NCBI GenBank assembly: GCA_016789885.1
Contig: JAEUPZ010000028.1
Span: 18,342-82,341 of the forward strand
Source: Chromatiales bacterium
GTDB taxonomy: Bacteria; Pseudomonadota; Gammaproteobacteria; Steroidobacterales; GCA-2729495
Length of the DNA: 64,000 nucleotides
Direction of reading: 5' to 3'
The notes beneath the pieces were generated by a model, which searched no databases, was not told where the DNA came from, and saw only the letters and a list, made by a program, of their open reading frames with translations. Of the stretch, positions 34,969-43,615 are shown piece after piece; position 1 is the stretch's first letter; every line of letters begins with the position of its first letter. Both the position numbers and the translations under genes were made by a program.

Positions 34969-36453
34969 ATGAACCGTCCGGACACGCCCCAGCCGGTCAG
35001 CATGGCCGAGGCCGTCATCCCGATCGCCAGCCTGATCGCGCTGGTGGCCGTGTCCTACTACCTGTTCGGCGACGCCGGGGCGGGCGGGCCCAACCAGGTG
35101 GCCCTGGTGTTCGCAACGATGATCGCGGCCTTCATCGGCTGGCGCCGCGGCCATTCAACCGCCGACATGCGCGAAGCGGCCATCGCCAGCGTCAGCACCG
35201 GCATCGGCGCGATCTTCATCCTGCTGGCCGTCGGCGCGCTGGTGGGCACCTGGGCCATGAGCGGCACCATCGTGGCCATGGTCTACTACGGCCTGCAGCT
35301 GCTCAGCCCGAACTACTTCTACGTGACCACCGCTGCCGTGTGCGGCCTCGTCGCCATCAGCATCGGCAGCTCCTGGACCGTGGTCGGCACCATCGGCATC
35401 GGCCTGATGGGCATCGCCTACAACATGGGCCTGGATCCGGCCATCGCGGCCGGCGCCGTGATCTCGGGCGCCTATTTCGGCGACAAGTCGTCGCCGCTGT
35501 CGGACTCGGCCAACCTGGCGGCGGCCTCGGCGGGCGTCGAGCTTTACGCGCACATCCGCGAGACGCTGCTGACTTCGATCGTGGCACTGGCCATCGCCAT
35601 GACCGTCTTCCTGTTCCTCGGCCGGCCCGGCGACTTCGACGCCAGCGACAAGCTCGCGGCCATCAACTCGGCCTTCACCATTTCGCCGGTGCTGTTCCTG
35701 CCGCTGGTAGTGGTCATCGTGCTGGCCCTGTTCCGGGTGCCCGCCTTCACCGCCATCTTCTGCGGCGCCCTGGCCGGCGGCCTGCTGGCCGCGTTCGTGG
35801 CGCCCGAGCGGGTCATCGCCTTCGGCGGTGGCGACGGGGTGCCGGCCTGGCTTGCCGTCCTGAAGGGCGTCTGGCTGGCGCTGGCCAGCGGCTATACCTC
35901 CGCCACCGGGCACGCCACCGTCGACCAGCTGGTCACCCGGGGCGGCATGGCCAGCATGCTCAACACCATCTGGCTGATCATCACGGCGCTCGCCTTCGGC
36001 GGCGTGGTCGAGCGGTGCGGCGTGCTCGACCGGCTGATCGCACCGGTCATCGCAAGGGCCCGGTCCGCCGGTGCGCTGGTCGCCTCGCTGGTCGCCGCGA
36101 TCTTCACCACGAACGTCGTCACGGCCGACCAGTACATCGCCATCGTCCTGCCGGGGCGCATGTTCAAGGCGGCCTTTGCCCGGCGGGGACTCGCACCGGT
36201 GGTGCTGTCCCGGGCGGTGGGTGATTCGGCCACCCCCACCTCGGCCCTGATCCCCTGGAACAGCTGCGGGGCGTACATGGCGGCAACGCTGGGCGTCGCG
36301 ACTTTCAGCTATGCTCCCTACGCCGTGTTCTGCCTCGTGAGCCCGCTGCTGACGGTTGCACTGGCCTTTGCCGGCTTCCGCATGCACCGCCTCGAGGGGA
36401 GCTCCGCGACGAGCCCCCCGGGGGACCCCGCCGAACCATCTGTCCACCCGTAA
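34969..36453 (+). CDS. nhaC: Na+/H+ antiporter, NhaC family
   Basis: The 494-residue protein has about 12 membrane helices and the NhaC signature GDKSSPLSDSANLAAASAGV (residues 172-191). The late motif GDSATPTSALIPWNSCG also fits the family. It would exchange cytoplasmic Na+ for H+. It begins the gene block that continues through the RND pump and the Mbh-type antiporter module; the adaptor gene starts 37 bp downstream behind a GAGGAG site. Having two independent Na+/H+-type systems flank and follow an RND pump is unusual and suggests ion gradients are central to this locus. Confidence 0.9.
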   Translation: MNRPDTPQPVSMAEAVIPIASLIALVAVSYYLFGDAGAGGPNQVALVFATMIAAFIGWRRGHSTADMREAAIASVSTGIGAIFILLAVGALVGTWAMSGTIVAMVYYGLQLLSPNYFYVTTAAVCGLVAISIGSSWTVVGTIGIGLMGIAYNMGLDPAIAAGAVISGAYFGDKSSPLSDSANLAAASAGVELYAHIRETLLTSIVALAIAMTVFLFLGRPGDFDASDKLAAINSAFTISPVLFLPLVVVIVLALFRVPAFTAIFCGALAGGLLAAFVAPERVIAFGGGDGVPAWLAVLKGVWLALASGYTSATGHATVDQLVTRGGMASMLNTIWLIITALAFGGVVERCGVLDRLIAPVIARARSAGALVASLVAAIFTTNVVTADQYIAIVLPGRMFKAAFARRGLAPVVLSRAVGDSATPTSALIPWNSCGAYMAATLGVATFSYAPYAVFCLVSPLLTVALAFAGFRMHRLEGSSATSPPGDPAEPSVHP

Positions 36454-36490
36454 CGGCCGGTCCCCGGGACCGGTGTCGAGGAGTCAGTCT

Positions 36491-37609
36491 GTGTCTGGAA
36501 TTGACGGGTTCAAGCACCTGGGACCGGGCTTCCGGCGGATCGCCTGGGGCGCGCTCGGCGCCCTGGCGCTGCTGGCGGGCTGCGGGGGGGCCGGCGAAGA
36601 GCCGGCACCGGAGATCCGGCCGGTCCGCACGATCACCATCGAGACCCGGGCCAAGGGTGACGAAGTCGCCCTGACCGGCACGGTGCAGGCCCAGACCGAG
36701 ATCACCCAGTCGTTCCGCATCGACGGGCGGCTCGTCGAGCGCGCCGTCGAGGTGGGCGACACGGTCCGGGCCGGCCAGCTCATCGCCCGCCTCGATCCGC
36801 AGAACGAGGAAAGCTCGCTGCTGTCGACGCGGGCCCAGCTGGCGGCGGCCCAGGCCGTGCTCATCGAGGCCCGCAGCAACTTCACGCGGATGAGCGAACT
36901 CGTCGTGGAGAAGGCGGTCTCCCAGGCCCAGTTCGACCAGGCCGAGGCGTCGCTCCGGGCGGCCGAGTCCCAGGTGGAGTCGCTGCGGGGCCAGGTCAAC
37001 CTGGCCGAGAACCGGCTGGGCTACACGCGGCTCGTCGCCAACGTCGGCGGCACGGTGACGGCCCGGGGCGCCGAGCCCGGCGAAGTCGTGGCCGCCGGGC
37101 GCATGATCGTGCAGGTCGCCCAGGCAGGCGCCCGGGACGCCGTCTTCGACGTCCCCGCGGCCGTCATGAACCTCGAGCGGGCAGCGGGGCCCCGCCGCAT
37201 CAGCATTTACCTGACCGACAATCCCGCCGTCACGACGCGCGGCGAGGTCCGCGAGGTGTCCCCCCGGGCCGACCCCGTGACGGGTACCTTCGCGGTCCGG
37301 GTGCGCCTGCTGGATCCGCCCGAGGCCATGCGCCTCGGCAGCACGGTGACCGGCCGCATGGCCCTCGACAAGGTGCTGGGCGTGCAGATCCCCGCGACCG
37401 CCCTGGTGCGCACCGACGGCAAGCCGGCCGTGTGGGTGGTTGACCCCGCGACGCAGACGGTTTCGCTGCGCCCCATCGCCGTCCGCACCGCCGACGCCCA
37501 GACCCTGCGGGTCGAGTCGGGGCTGGCCGATGGTGACATCGTCGTCACCGCGGGTGTCCAGGCGCTGCGCCCGGGCCAGCAGGTCCGCGTGCTGGAATCC
37601 CGCTCTTGA
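36491..37609 (+). CDS. RND periplasmic adaptor lipoprotein
   Basis: GTG 36491, with GAGGAG 7 nt upstream, gives 372 residues; an ATG further up lies inside nhaC. A lipoprotein signal (LALLAGC) is followed by the adaptor order: VRTITIETRAKGDEVALTG strand, lipoyl half with VGDTVRAGQLIARLDP, a helical hairpin (about 115-170), second half lipoyl (LGYTRLVANVGGTVTARG), barrel and proximal domains. It pairs with the permease whose TTG start overlaps its stop (TTGA). This adaptor type belongs with VexE/MdtA-like proteins rather than heavy-metal adaptors. Confidence 0.92.
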   Translation: MSGIDGFKHLGPGFRRIAWGALGALALLAGCGGAGEEPAPEIRPVRTITIETRAKGDEVALTGTVQAQTEITQSFRIDGRLVERAVEVGDTVRAGQLIARLDPQNEESSLLSTRAQLAAAQAVLIEARSNFTRMSELVVEKAVSQAQFDQAEASLRAAESQVESLRGQVNLAENRLGYTRLVANVGGTVTARGAEPGEVVAAGRMIVQVAQAGARDAVFDVPAAVMNLERAAGPRRISIYLTDNPAVTTRGEVREVSPRADPVTGTFAVRVRLLDPPEAMRLGSTVTGRMALDKVLGVQIPATALVRTDGKPAVWVVDPATQTVSLRPIAVRTADAQTLRVESGLADGDIVVTAGVQALRPGQQVRVLESRS

Positions 37610-40600
37610 TCGGGCCGAACCTGTCGGAGTGGGCGCTCTCCAAGCGCTCCCTCGTCATCTTCCTGATGCTGGTGGCCGTCATCGCCGGCGCCCTGTCCTT
37701 CACCCGCCTCGGCCGCGACGAGGACCCGGCGTTCACGTTCCGGACGATGGTCGTGGCCGCCGCATGGCCCGGGGCCACCGTCGACGAGACGCTGCTGCAG
37801 GTCACCGAGCGCCTGGAGCGGACACTGCAGGAAACCGACTTCCTCAACCGGATCCGCAGCTACACGGTCGCCGGGCAGACGACCATCTTCGTCGACCTGA
37901 AGCAGTCCACCCCGCCGGACCGGGTCGCCGACATCTGGTACCAGGTGCGGAAGAACGTCGGTGACATGCGGCACACGCTGCCGGCGGGCACCGTGGGACC
38001 GTTCTTCAACGACGACTTCGGCAACACCTTCGGCATCATCTACGGCTTCACGGCCGACGGCTTCACCTTCCGCGAGCTGCGCGACTACGTCGAGGACGCC
38101 CGTTCACGCCTGCTGCAGGTGCCGGACGTGGCGGAGATCGAGGTCCTCGGCGCCCAGGACGAGCAGATCTACATCGAGTTCTCCGTCGAGCGGCTGGCCG
38201 GCCTGCAGCTGAACCTGCAGGCCATCGTCGGCGCACTGCAGGCGCAGAACCTCGTGCGCCCGTCCGGCACGGTCCAGACGCAGCAGGAGCGCGTCTTCCT
38301 GCGCGTCAGCGGAGCCTTCGACTCCGAGCAGGACATCGAGGCGGTCAACATCGTCGTTGGCGACCGCATCGTCCGGCTCTCGGACATCGCCACGGTGCGC
38401 CGCGGCTTCGCCGATCCGCCCCAGCCGATGTTCCGCGTCAACGGCAAGCCCGCCATCGGGCTCGCCATCGCCATGCGCGACGCCGGCGACATCCTGGCGC
38501 TGGGCGAGAACGTGCGCGCCGAGATGGCCGCGATCACGGCGGGCCTGCCGGTGGGCATCGAGCCCGTCCTGGTCGCCGACCAGGCCGTCACCGTCGACGA
38601 GGCCATCAACGACTTCCTGACGTCCCTGTATCAGGCGGTCATCATCATCCTGGCAGTCAGCTTCGTCAGCCTGGGCGTGCGGCCGGGGACGGTGGTGGCC
38701 CTGGCCATCCCGCTGACGCTGGCCATCGTCTTCGCGGTCATGGATGTCGCGAACATCGACCTGCACCGCATCTCCCTCGGTGCCCTGATCATCGCCCTCA
38801 CGCTGCTGGTCGACGACGCCATGACCACGGTCGACGCGATGATCCGCCGGCTTGGCGCCGGCGACACCAAGGACCAGGCTGCCACCTTCGCCTACCGCAC
38901 CCTGGCAGCGCCGATGTTGATCGGCACCCTCGTCACCATCGCGAGCTTCGTGCCCATCGGCTTCGCCCGCAGCAACGCCGGCGAGTACACCTTCTCGATC
39001 TTCACGGTCGTCGCGATCTCGCTGATCGTCTCCTGGCTCGTGGCGGTGATCTTCGCGCCGCTGATCGGCCAGGCCATACTCACGGCGCCCAAGGCCGACG
39101 CCGGGGCAAAGCCCAGCCGCATCCTGAGCGCCTACAGCAGCTTCCTGAAGGCAGCCATCCGCCTGAAGTGGCTGACCATCGGGGCTTCGGTGGCGGCCTT
39201 CGTGGCTGCGCTGCTGTTGCTGCCCCTCGTGCCGCAGCAGTTCTTCCCGGCCTCCGACCGGCCGGAACTGACCGTCGACCTGACGCTCCGGCAGAACGCG
39301 TCGATCTTCGCCACCGAGACCGAGGCGAGGCGCCTGGAGGCGTTCCTCGTCGACGACCCGGACGTCGACCACTTCAGCACCTACGTGGGCCGCGGTGCCA
39401 TCCGCTTCATCCTGACGCTGAACGTCCAGCTCGCGAACCCGTTCTTCGCGCAGTTCGTCGTGGTAGCCAAGGACGTCGAGGCCCGCGAGCGGCTGCAGGC
39501 GAAGCTCGAGAAGGTACTGGCCGACGAGTTTCCCGGCGTCGTGTCGCGGGTGGCCCCCCTGGAGCTGGGCCCGCCCGTCGGCTGGCCGCTGCAGTACCGG
39601 GTCAGCGGCCCGGACCCCGACGAGGTCCGGCGCCTCTCGCTGGAGCTCGCGCAGGTGGTGGGGGCCGACACCCGCACCCGCCACATCAACTTCGACTGGA
39701 TGGAGCCGGCGCGGCAGCTGCGGGTGGAGATCAACCAGGACGAGGCCCGGCAGCTCGGCATCAGCTCGAGCGCGCTCGCCAGCCTGCTGAACTCGAAGGT
39801 CACCGGCTCGACCGTGACGCAGGTGCGCGACGACATCTACCTCGTCGACGTGGTGGCCCGCGCCATCGGCACCGAGCGCGCGTCGTACCAGACCCTCGGC
39901 TCCCTGCAGGTGCCCACGGCCAGCGGCCGGATGGTGCCGCTGCGCCAGTTCGCCACCTTCAGCGAGCAGCAGGAACTGCCACTGGTCTGGCGCCGCAACC
40001 GCGTGCCCACCCTCACCGTGCAGGCCGAGGTGATCCCGGGCGTGCTGCCGGACACCGTCGTCGGGGCGCTCCGCCCCGCCATCGAGGAGTTCGCGGCCAG
40101 GCTGCCGGCGCAGTACCGGGTCGAGACCGGCGGCATCTACGAGGAGAGCGCGATCTCGCGGGAGTCCGTGTTCGCGGTGGTGCCACTCATGATCATGCTG
40201 ATGCTGTTCTTCATGATGGTGCTGCTGGTGAGCTTCCGGCGGCTCGCCATGGTCGTCGGCATCCTGCCGCTCGGCCTCGTCGGCGTGGTCCTGGCCCTGC
40301 TGGTGTTCAACCGGCCCCTGGGCTTCGTCGCCATCCTCGGCGTACTGGCGCTGATCGGCATGATCGCCAAGAACGCCGTGATCCTGGTCGTGCAGATCGA
40401 GTCCGACCGGGCGGAGGGACGAGGCGTGTACGACGCGGTGATCACCTCGGCCACCGGACGCCTGCGGCCGATGATGCTGACCGCCCTCTCCACCGTGCTC
40501 GGCCTCATCCCCATCGCGCCGACGGTCTTCTGGGGCCCCATGGCCTTCGCGATCATGGGCGGCCTGATGGTCGCGACGCTGCTGACGCTGGTGCTGCTGC

Positions 40601-40674
40601 CGACCATGTACGTGGCGGTGTTCGGCAAGGAAGACGCGGCGACGCCGCCGGCCGGCACGACGCAGCCTGCATGA
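37606..40674 (+). CDS. RND efflux permease, VexF/MmpL-distant HAE group
   Basis: The 1022-residue permease starts at TTG 37606, overlapping the adaptor stop. It has the 12-helix, two-loop RND layout. TM4 carries the intact Asp-Asp proton relay (LTLLVDDAMTTVDAMIRR) and TM10 the lysine (GMIAKNAVILVVQIESDR). The N-terminus (LSEWALSKRSLVIFLMLVAV) and SLGALIIAL motif are typical of a subgroup distinct from AcrB, which includes some pumps thought to depend on Na+. Its own stop overlaps the next membrane gene (ATGA), directly joining it to the ion-antiporter module. No OMF follows immediately; one appears at 45548. Confidence 0.93.
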   Translation: MIGPNLSEWALSKRSLVIFLMLVAVIAGALSFTRLGRDEDPAFTFRTMVVAAAWPGATVDETLLQVTERLERTLQETDFLNRIRSYTVAGQTTIFVDLKQSTPPDRVADIWYQVRKNVGDMRHTLPAGTVGPFFNDDFGNTFGIIYGFTADGFTFRELRDYVEDARSRLLQVPDVAEIEVLGAQDEQIYIEFSVERLAGLQLNLQAIVGALQAQNLVRPSGTVQTQQERVFLRVSGAFDSEQDIEAVNIVVGDRIVRLSDIATVRRGFADPPQPMFRVNGKPAIGLAIAMRDAGDILALGENVRAEMAAITAGLPVGIEPVLVADQAVTVDEAINDFLTSLYQAVIIILAVSFVSLGVRPGTVVALAIPLTLAIVFAVMDVANIDLHRISLGALIIALTLLVDDAMTTVDAMIRRLGAGDTKDQAATFAYRTLAAPMLIGTLVTIASFVPIGFARSNAGEYTFSIFTVVAISLIVSWLVAVIFAPLIGQAILTAPKADAGAKPSRILSAYSSFLKAAIRLKWLTIGASVAAFVAALLLLPLVPQQFFPASDRPELTVDLTLRQNASIFATETEARRLEAFLVDDPDVDHFSTYVGRGAIRFILTLNVQLANPFFAQFVVVAKDVEARERLQAKLEKVLADEFPGVVSRVAPLELGPPVGWPLQYRVSGPDPDEVRRLSLELAQVVGADTRTRHINFDWMEPARQLRVEINQDEARQLGISSSALASLLNSKVTGSTVTQVRDDIYLVDVVARAIGTERASYQTLGSLQVPTASGRMVPLRQFATFSEQQELPLVWRRNRVPTLTVQAEVIPGVLPDTVVGALRPAIEEFAARLPAQYRVETGGIYEESAISRESVFAVVPLMIMLMLFFMMVLLVSFRRLAMVVGILPLGLVGVVLALLVFNRPLGFVAILGVLALIGMIAKNAVILVVQIESDRAEGRGVYDAVITSATGRLRPMMLTALSTVLGLIPIAPTVFWGPMAFAIMGGLMVATLLTLVLLPTMYVAVFGKEDAATPPAGTTQPA

Positions 40675-41234
40675 TGGCGACGGCCGCGCACGAACTGAAG
40701 CTTTACGTGGGCGAGCTGCGCCAGCTGTTCGACTCCCTCGACCCGGCGCCTTTCCGCGAGCGGGACATCGACCCGCAGGCAGCGGATTACATCGTCGAGA
40801 GTGCCCGCGAGGTGCCGGCGACGGCCCCGCTCGCCCTGCAGGTGCAGCTTGGCCGCGAACCCGTCACCGAGGCCGCTGCGGGGATGCTGCGCGAGGCAGT
40901 GCACGAATACTTCGGGCAGCGTGCCGCCAGCAAGCGCCGCGAGCTTCGCCAGCTGTTCCGCACCGGCCGCCGGAGCCTGGTCATCGGGCTGGCCTTCCTG
41001 GCCAGCGCCGTCGGGCTGGCACAGTGGCTCGGCGGCCTGATCAGCCACGAAGGCTATGCGTGGCTCGCCAGCGAGAGCCTGATCATCGGCGGCTGGGTGG
41101 CGCTGTGGCGCCCGCTGGAGATCTTCCTCTACGACTGGTGGCCATTGCGTGCCGACGCACGGCTGTTCGACCGGCTCGCAGCGATGCCGGTCAGCCTGGG
41201 CGGCGCCGATGTCGCGGCAGGGGGCAGGACATGA
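40671..41234 (+). CDS. Unknown membrane protein linking pump and antiporter genes
   Basis: The 187-residue protein begins at ATG 40671 inside the RND stop (ATGA) and ends by overlapping mrpE (ATGA). Residues 1-95 are soluble, with FRERDIDPQAADYIVESARE and a VQLGREPVTEAA stretch. A basic segment (ASKRRELRQLF) precedes two membrane helices (about 104-126 and 130-150), and the C-terminus has IFLYDWWPLRADARLFDRL. I do not recognise the family. Its strict coupling to both neighbours suggests it works with the pump, the antiporter, or both, for example as an accessory or regulatory subunit. Confidence 0.8.
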   Translation: MMATAAHELKLYVGELRQLFDSLDPAPFRERDIDPQAADYIVESAREVPATAPLALQVQLGREPVTEAAAGMLREAVHEYFGQRAASKRRELRQLFRTGRRSLVIGLAFLASAVGLAQWLGGLISHEGYAWLASESLIIGGWVALWRPLEIFLYDWWPLRADARLFDRLAAMPVSLGGADVAAGGRT

Positions 41235-41725
41235 AGGCGGGTGGCAGCAGCGTGCTGGCGGTCCGCGCGCTGCTGTATTTCGCGGTGTGGATCGTCGTCG
41301 ACCAGAGTACCAAGCCGGCGAACCTCGTGGTCGGGGCGCTCGCGAGCGTTGCGGCGGCGTGGCTGAGCCTCAGGCTGCTGCCGCCAGCGCGCGGCCGGAT
41401 CCGGCTGGGACTGCTCGTCGCGCTGCTGCCGCGGTTCCTCTGGCAGTCGCTGGTGGCCGGCGTCGACGTCGCGCGGCGCGCCCTGGCGCCGCGGCTCGAC
41501 CTGGAACCGGGCTTCGTCGATTACCCCACGCGTCTGCCGCCGGGCGACGCGCGCACCGTCTTCGAGGTGATCGCCAGCCTCATGCCGGGATCGGTGCCCA
41601 GCGACGGGGGCCCGCAGCACATCGAGTTCCATTGCCTCGACACGCGGCAGCCGGTGGCCGCGCAGCTGGCGGCCGAGGAAGGTGCCTATGCGCCGGCGCT
41701 GCAGGGGCAGCCGCGCGATGGCTGA
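41231..41725 (+). CDS. mrpE: Mrp/Mbh-type antiporter subunit E
   Basis: The 164-residue protein has two N-terminal membrane helices and the MrpE/PhaE pattern: WIVVDQSTKPANLVVGALAS, then RFLWQSLVAGVDVARRALAP, and the C-terminal TVFEVIASLMPGSVPSDGG. This corresponds to MbhA in Mbh nomenclature. In Mrp systems the E subunit is a small accessory subunit needed for assembly. It is the first antiporter gene, with overlaps on both sides. Confidence 0.88.
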   Translation: MKAGGSSVLAVRALLYFAVWIVVDQSTKPANLVVGALASVAAAWLSLRLLPPARGRIRLGLLVALLPRFLWQSLVAGVDVARRALAPRLDLEPGFVDYPTRLPPGDARTVFEVIASLMPGSVPSDGGPQHIEFHCLDTRQPVAAQLAAEEGAYAPALQGQPRDG

Positions 41726-42005
41726 TTTCCTCCTCTCGGCGGCGGCCTTCCTGGTGCTGATGGTGGCGCTCGGCCTCGTACGCGTGGCCCGTGGCCCCGG
41801 CCGGGCCGAGCGGATGATGGCCGCGCAACTGCTCGGCACCGGGGCCATCGGCGCGCTGCTGCTGTTCGCGGAAGCCAGCGGCGAGTCCGCGGTCGTCGAC
41901 GTGGCCCTGACCCTGGCGCTGCTCAGCGCCTTCGCCTCCATCGCCTTCGTCAAGTTCGCGCTGCGGCAGGACCAGGGGGTCGCCGCCGGGGAGGAAGACG
42001 AATGA
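41718..42005 (+). CDS. mrpF: Mrp/Mbh-type antiporter subunit F
   Basis: ATG 41718 overlaps the end of mrpE by 8 bases and gives 95 residues with three membrane helices. The pattern FLVLMVALGLVRVARGPG, GTGAIGALLLFAE and VALTLALLSAFASIAFVKFA is typical of MrpF/MbhB (MnhF). It would be a small membrane subunit of the complex. Confidence 0.9.
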   Translation: MADFLLSAAAFLVLMVALGLVRVARGPGRAERMMAAQLLGTGAIGALLLFAEASGESAVVDVALTLALLSAFASIAFVKFALRQDQGVAAGEEDE

Positions 42006-42295
42006 GCGCGCTGCTCGATGGCTTCAGCGTCGTCGCCGTCATCGCCGGCGCCTTCTTCTACCTGGCCGGCACGGTGGGGCTGCTGCGCTTTCCCGACGCG
42101 TACACGCGACTGCACGCGCTGACCAAGGCCGACAACCTGGGGCTGGCACTGGTCGTCGCCGGGCTGCTGCCGCAGATGGACGGCCTGCTGGCGGCCGGCA
42201 AGCTGGTGCTGGTGTGGCTGCTGGTGCTGCTGTCCAGCGCCGTGGTGTCACAGCTGATCGCGCGCTCGGCGCGGCGCCGGGAGGCCCGCCCATGA
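42002..42295 (+). CDS. mrpG: Mrp/Mbh-type antiporter subunit G
   Basis: The 97-residue protein has three membrane helices and the MrpG/MbhC signature GTVGLLRFPDAYTRLHALTK, with KADNLGLALVV following. Its ATG overlaps the F stop by 4 bases and its stop overlaps the next start in the same way. Confidence 0.92.
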   Translation: MSALLDGFSVVAVIAGAFFYLAGTVGLLRFPDAYTRLHALTKADNLGLALVVAGLLPQMDGLLAAGKLVLVWLLVLLSSAVVSQLIARSARRREARP

Positions 42296-43233
42296 GCACG
42301 GTGGTCAGCGCGGCCGTCGTGCTCCTGCTGCTGTGGCTGGCGGTGTGGACCGTCGTCGCCCGCGACGCCTTCCTGGCCGTGGCCGGCTTCGTCGTCTACG
42401 GCCTGCTGCTGGCACTGGTCTGGGTGCGGCTGGCCGGCATCGACGTGGCGCTGACCGAGGCGGCCATCGGCGGCGGCCTGACGGGCGCGCTGCTGCTCGG
42501 CGCGGTGGGGCGGCTGCGGGGCACCGAGGCCGCCACCGCGACCGAGGGCGCCAGTGCCGGCGCGCGCGCCGGCGCGGCCGTACTGGCCGTCGCCGTCACC
42601 GCGGCGCTGATGCTCGGCGTGCTGGTACTGCCCGAGCCGGTACCCACGCTGGCGCCGCTGGTGGTGCCGGCCATGCCGGCCACGGGGGTGGGGAACCCCA
42701 TCACCGGCGTCCTGCTCGCCTTCAGGGCCCTGGACACGCTGCTCGAAGCGACGGTGCTTGTCATCGCGCTGATCGGCGTGTGGTCCTTCGCCCCCGACCG
42801 TGCCTGGGGTGGCCGTCCGGGGCCACGCTACCAGACCGATCCCGACGGCGTGCTCGCCTGGCTGGCCCGCGTACTGCCGCCCATCGGCGTCGTCATCGGC
42901 ATCTACGTGTTCTGGGCCGGCGCCGACCATCCCGGCGGCAAGTTCCAGGCCGCCACCATCCTGGCAGCCATGTGGATGCTGGTGCAGATGGCAGGCCTGT
43001 CCGATGCGCCACGCACCAGCCACCGCGGCCTGCGCGCCGGCATCGTCGCAGGACCACTGGTGTTCATCGCCGTCGGCGTGCTGGGCCTCTGGGCGGCGGG
43101 GTCGTTCCTCGCCTATCCGCCGGGCCTGGCCAAGCCACTGATCGTGGTCATCGAGGTCGCGCTGCTGCCCACGCTGGTGCTGGTCCTGGCCCTGCTGATG
43201 AACGGGCCACCGCGGCGCGGAGGCCCGGCGTGA
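42292..43233 (+). CDS. Fused MbhD/MbhE-like (MrpA C-terminal) and MrpB subunit
   Basis: The 313-residue protein joins three parts. Residues 1-75 (DAFLAVAGFVVYGLLLALVW, ALTEAAIGGGLTGALLL) are MbhD-like (DUF4040). Residues 95-170 (VGNPITGVLLAFRALDTLLE, LIGVWSF) match the MrpA C-terminal/MbhE region. Residues 180-300 (RVLPPIGVVIGIYVFWAGAD, GGKFQAATILAAMWMLVQMA) are MnhB/MrpB. In Mrp the first two parts form the end of the large MrpA; here they stand free of the NuoL-like half. The fusion supplies the ion-path core of the module. Overlaps with mrpG by 4 bases. Confidence 0.85.
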   Translation: MSTVVSAAVVLLLLWLAVWTVVARDAFLAVAGFVVYGLLLALVWVRLAGIDVALTEAAIGGGLTGALLLGAVGRLRGTEAATATEGASAGARAGAAVLAVAVTAALMLGVLVLPEPVPTLAPLVVPAMPATGVGNPITGVLLAFRALDTLLEATVLVIALIGVWSFAPDRAWGGRPGPRYQTDPDGVLAWLARVLPPIGVVIGIYVFWAGADHPGGKFQAATILAAMWMLVQMAGLSDAPRTSHRGLRAGIVAGPLVFIAVGVLGLWAAGSFLAYPPGLAKPLIVVIEVALLPTLVLVLALLMNGPPRRGGPA

Positions 43234-43291
43234 GCCGGCGCGGCCCCGCCCTGTCACCGGCGCCGGAGGGCACCAGCCCGGAGTGTGCCCC

Positions 43292-43609
43292 GTGACCATC
43301 GAGACCCTGTTCGCGCTGACGGCATGCGCACTGGTGGGCATCGGCCTGTACGGGCTGATCGCGCAGCCGCATCCGCTGCGCAAGCTGGTGGCCTTCAACA
43401 TCATGGGCTCGGGCGTGTTCGTGCTCTTCGGCGCCCTGGCGAAGCGGGGCGCCGCCGCGGGGCTCCCCGCCGACCCGGTGCCCCAGGCGCTGCTCATCAC
43501 GGCCATCGTCGTCGCCTTCGCCGCCACCGCGGTGACCGTGGCACTGCTGGTGCGGCTGATCGAGGCCACGGACTCAGCCTCCCTCGCCGACGCGCCACCC
43601 AGGGAATGA
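43292..43609 (+). CDS. mrpC: Mrp/Mbh-type antiporter subunit C (NuoK-like)
   Basis: GTG 43292 has GGAG 8 nt upstream and is preferred to GTG 43283. The 105-residue protein has three membrane helices with GIGLYGLIAQPHPLRKLVAF and PQALLITAIVVAFAATAVTV, the NuoK/MrpC pattern (MbhG in Mbh). It precedes mrpD by 6 bp. A 58-bp gap before it is the only real gap in the module. Confidence 0.9.
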   Translation: MTIETLFALTACALVGIGLYGLIAQPHPLRKLVAFNIMGSGVFVLFGALAKRGAAAGLPADPVPQALLITAIVVAFAATAVTVALLVRLIEATDSASLADAPPRE

Positions 43610-43615
43610 CGGGAC

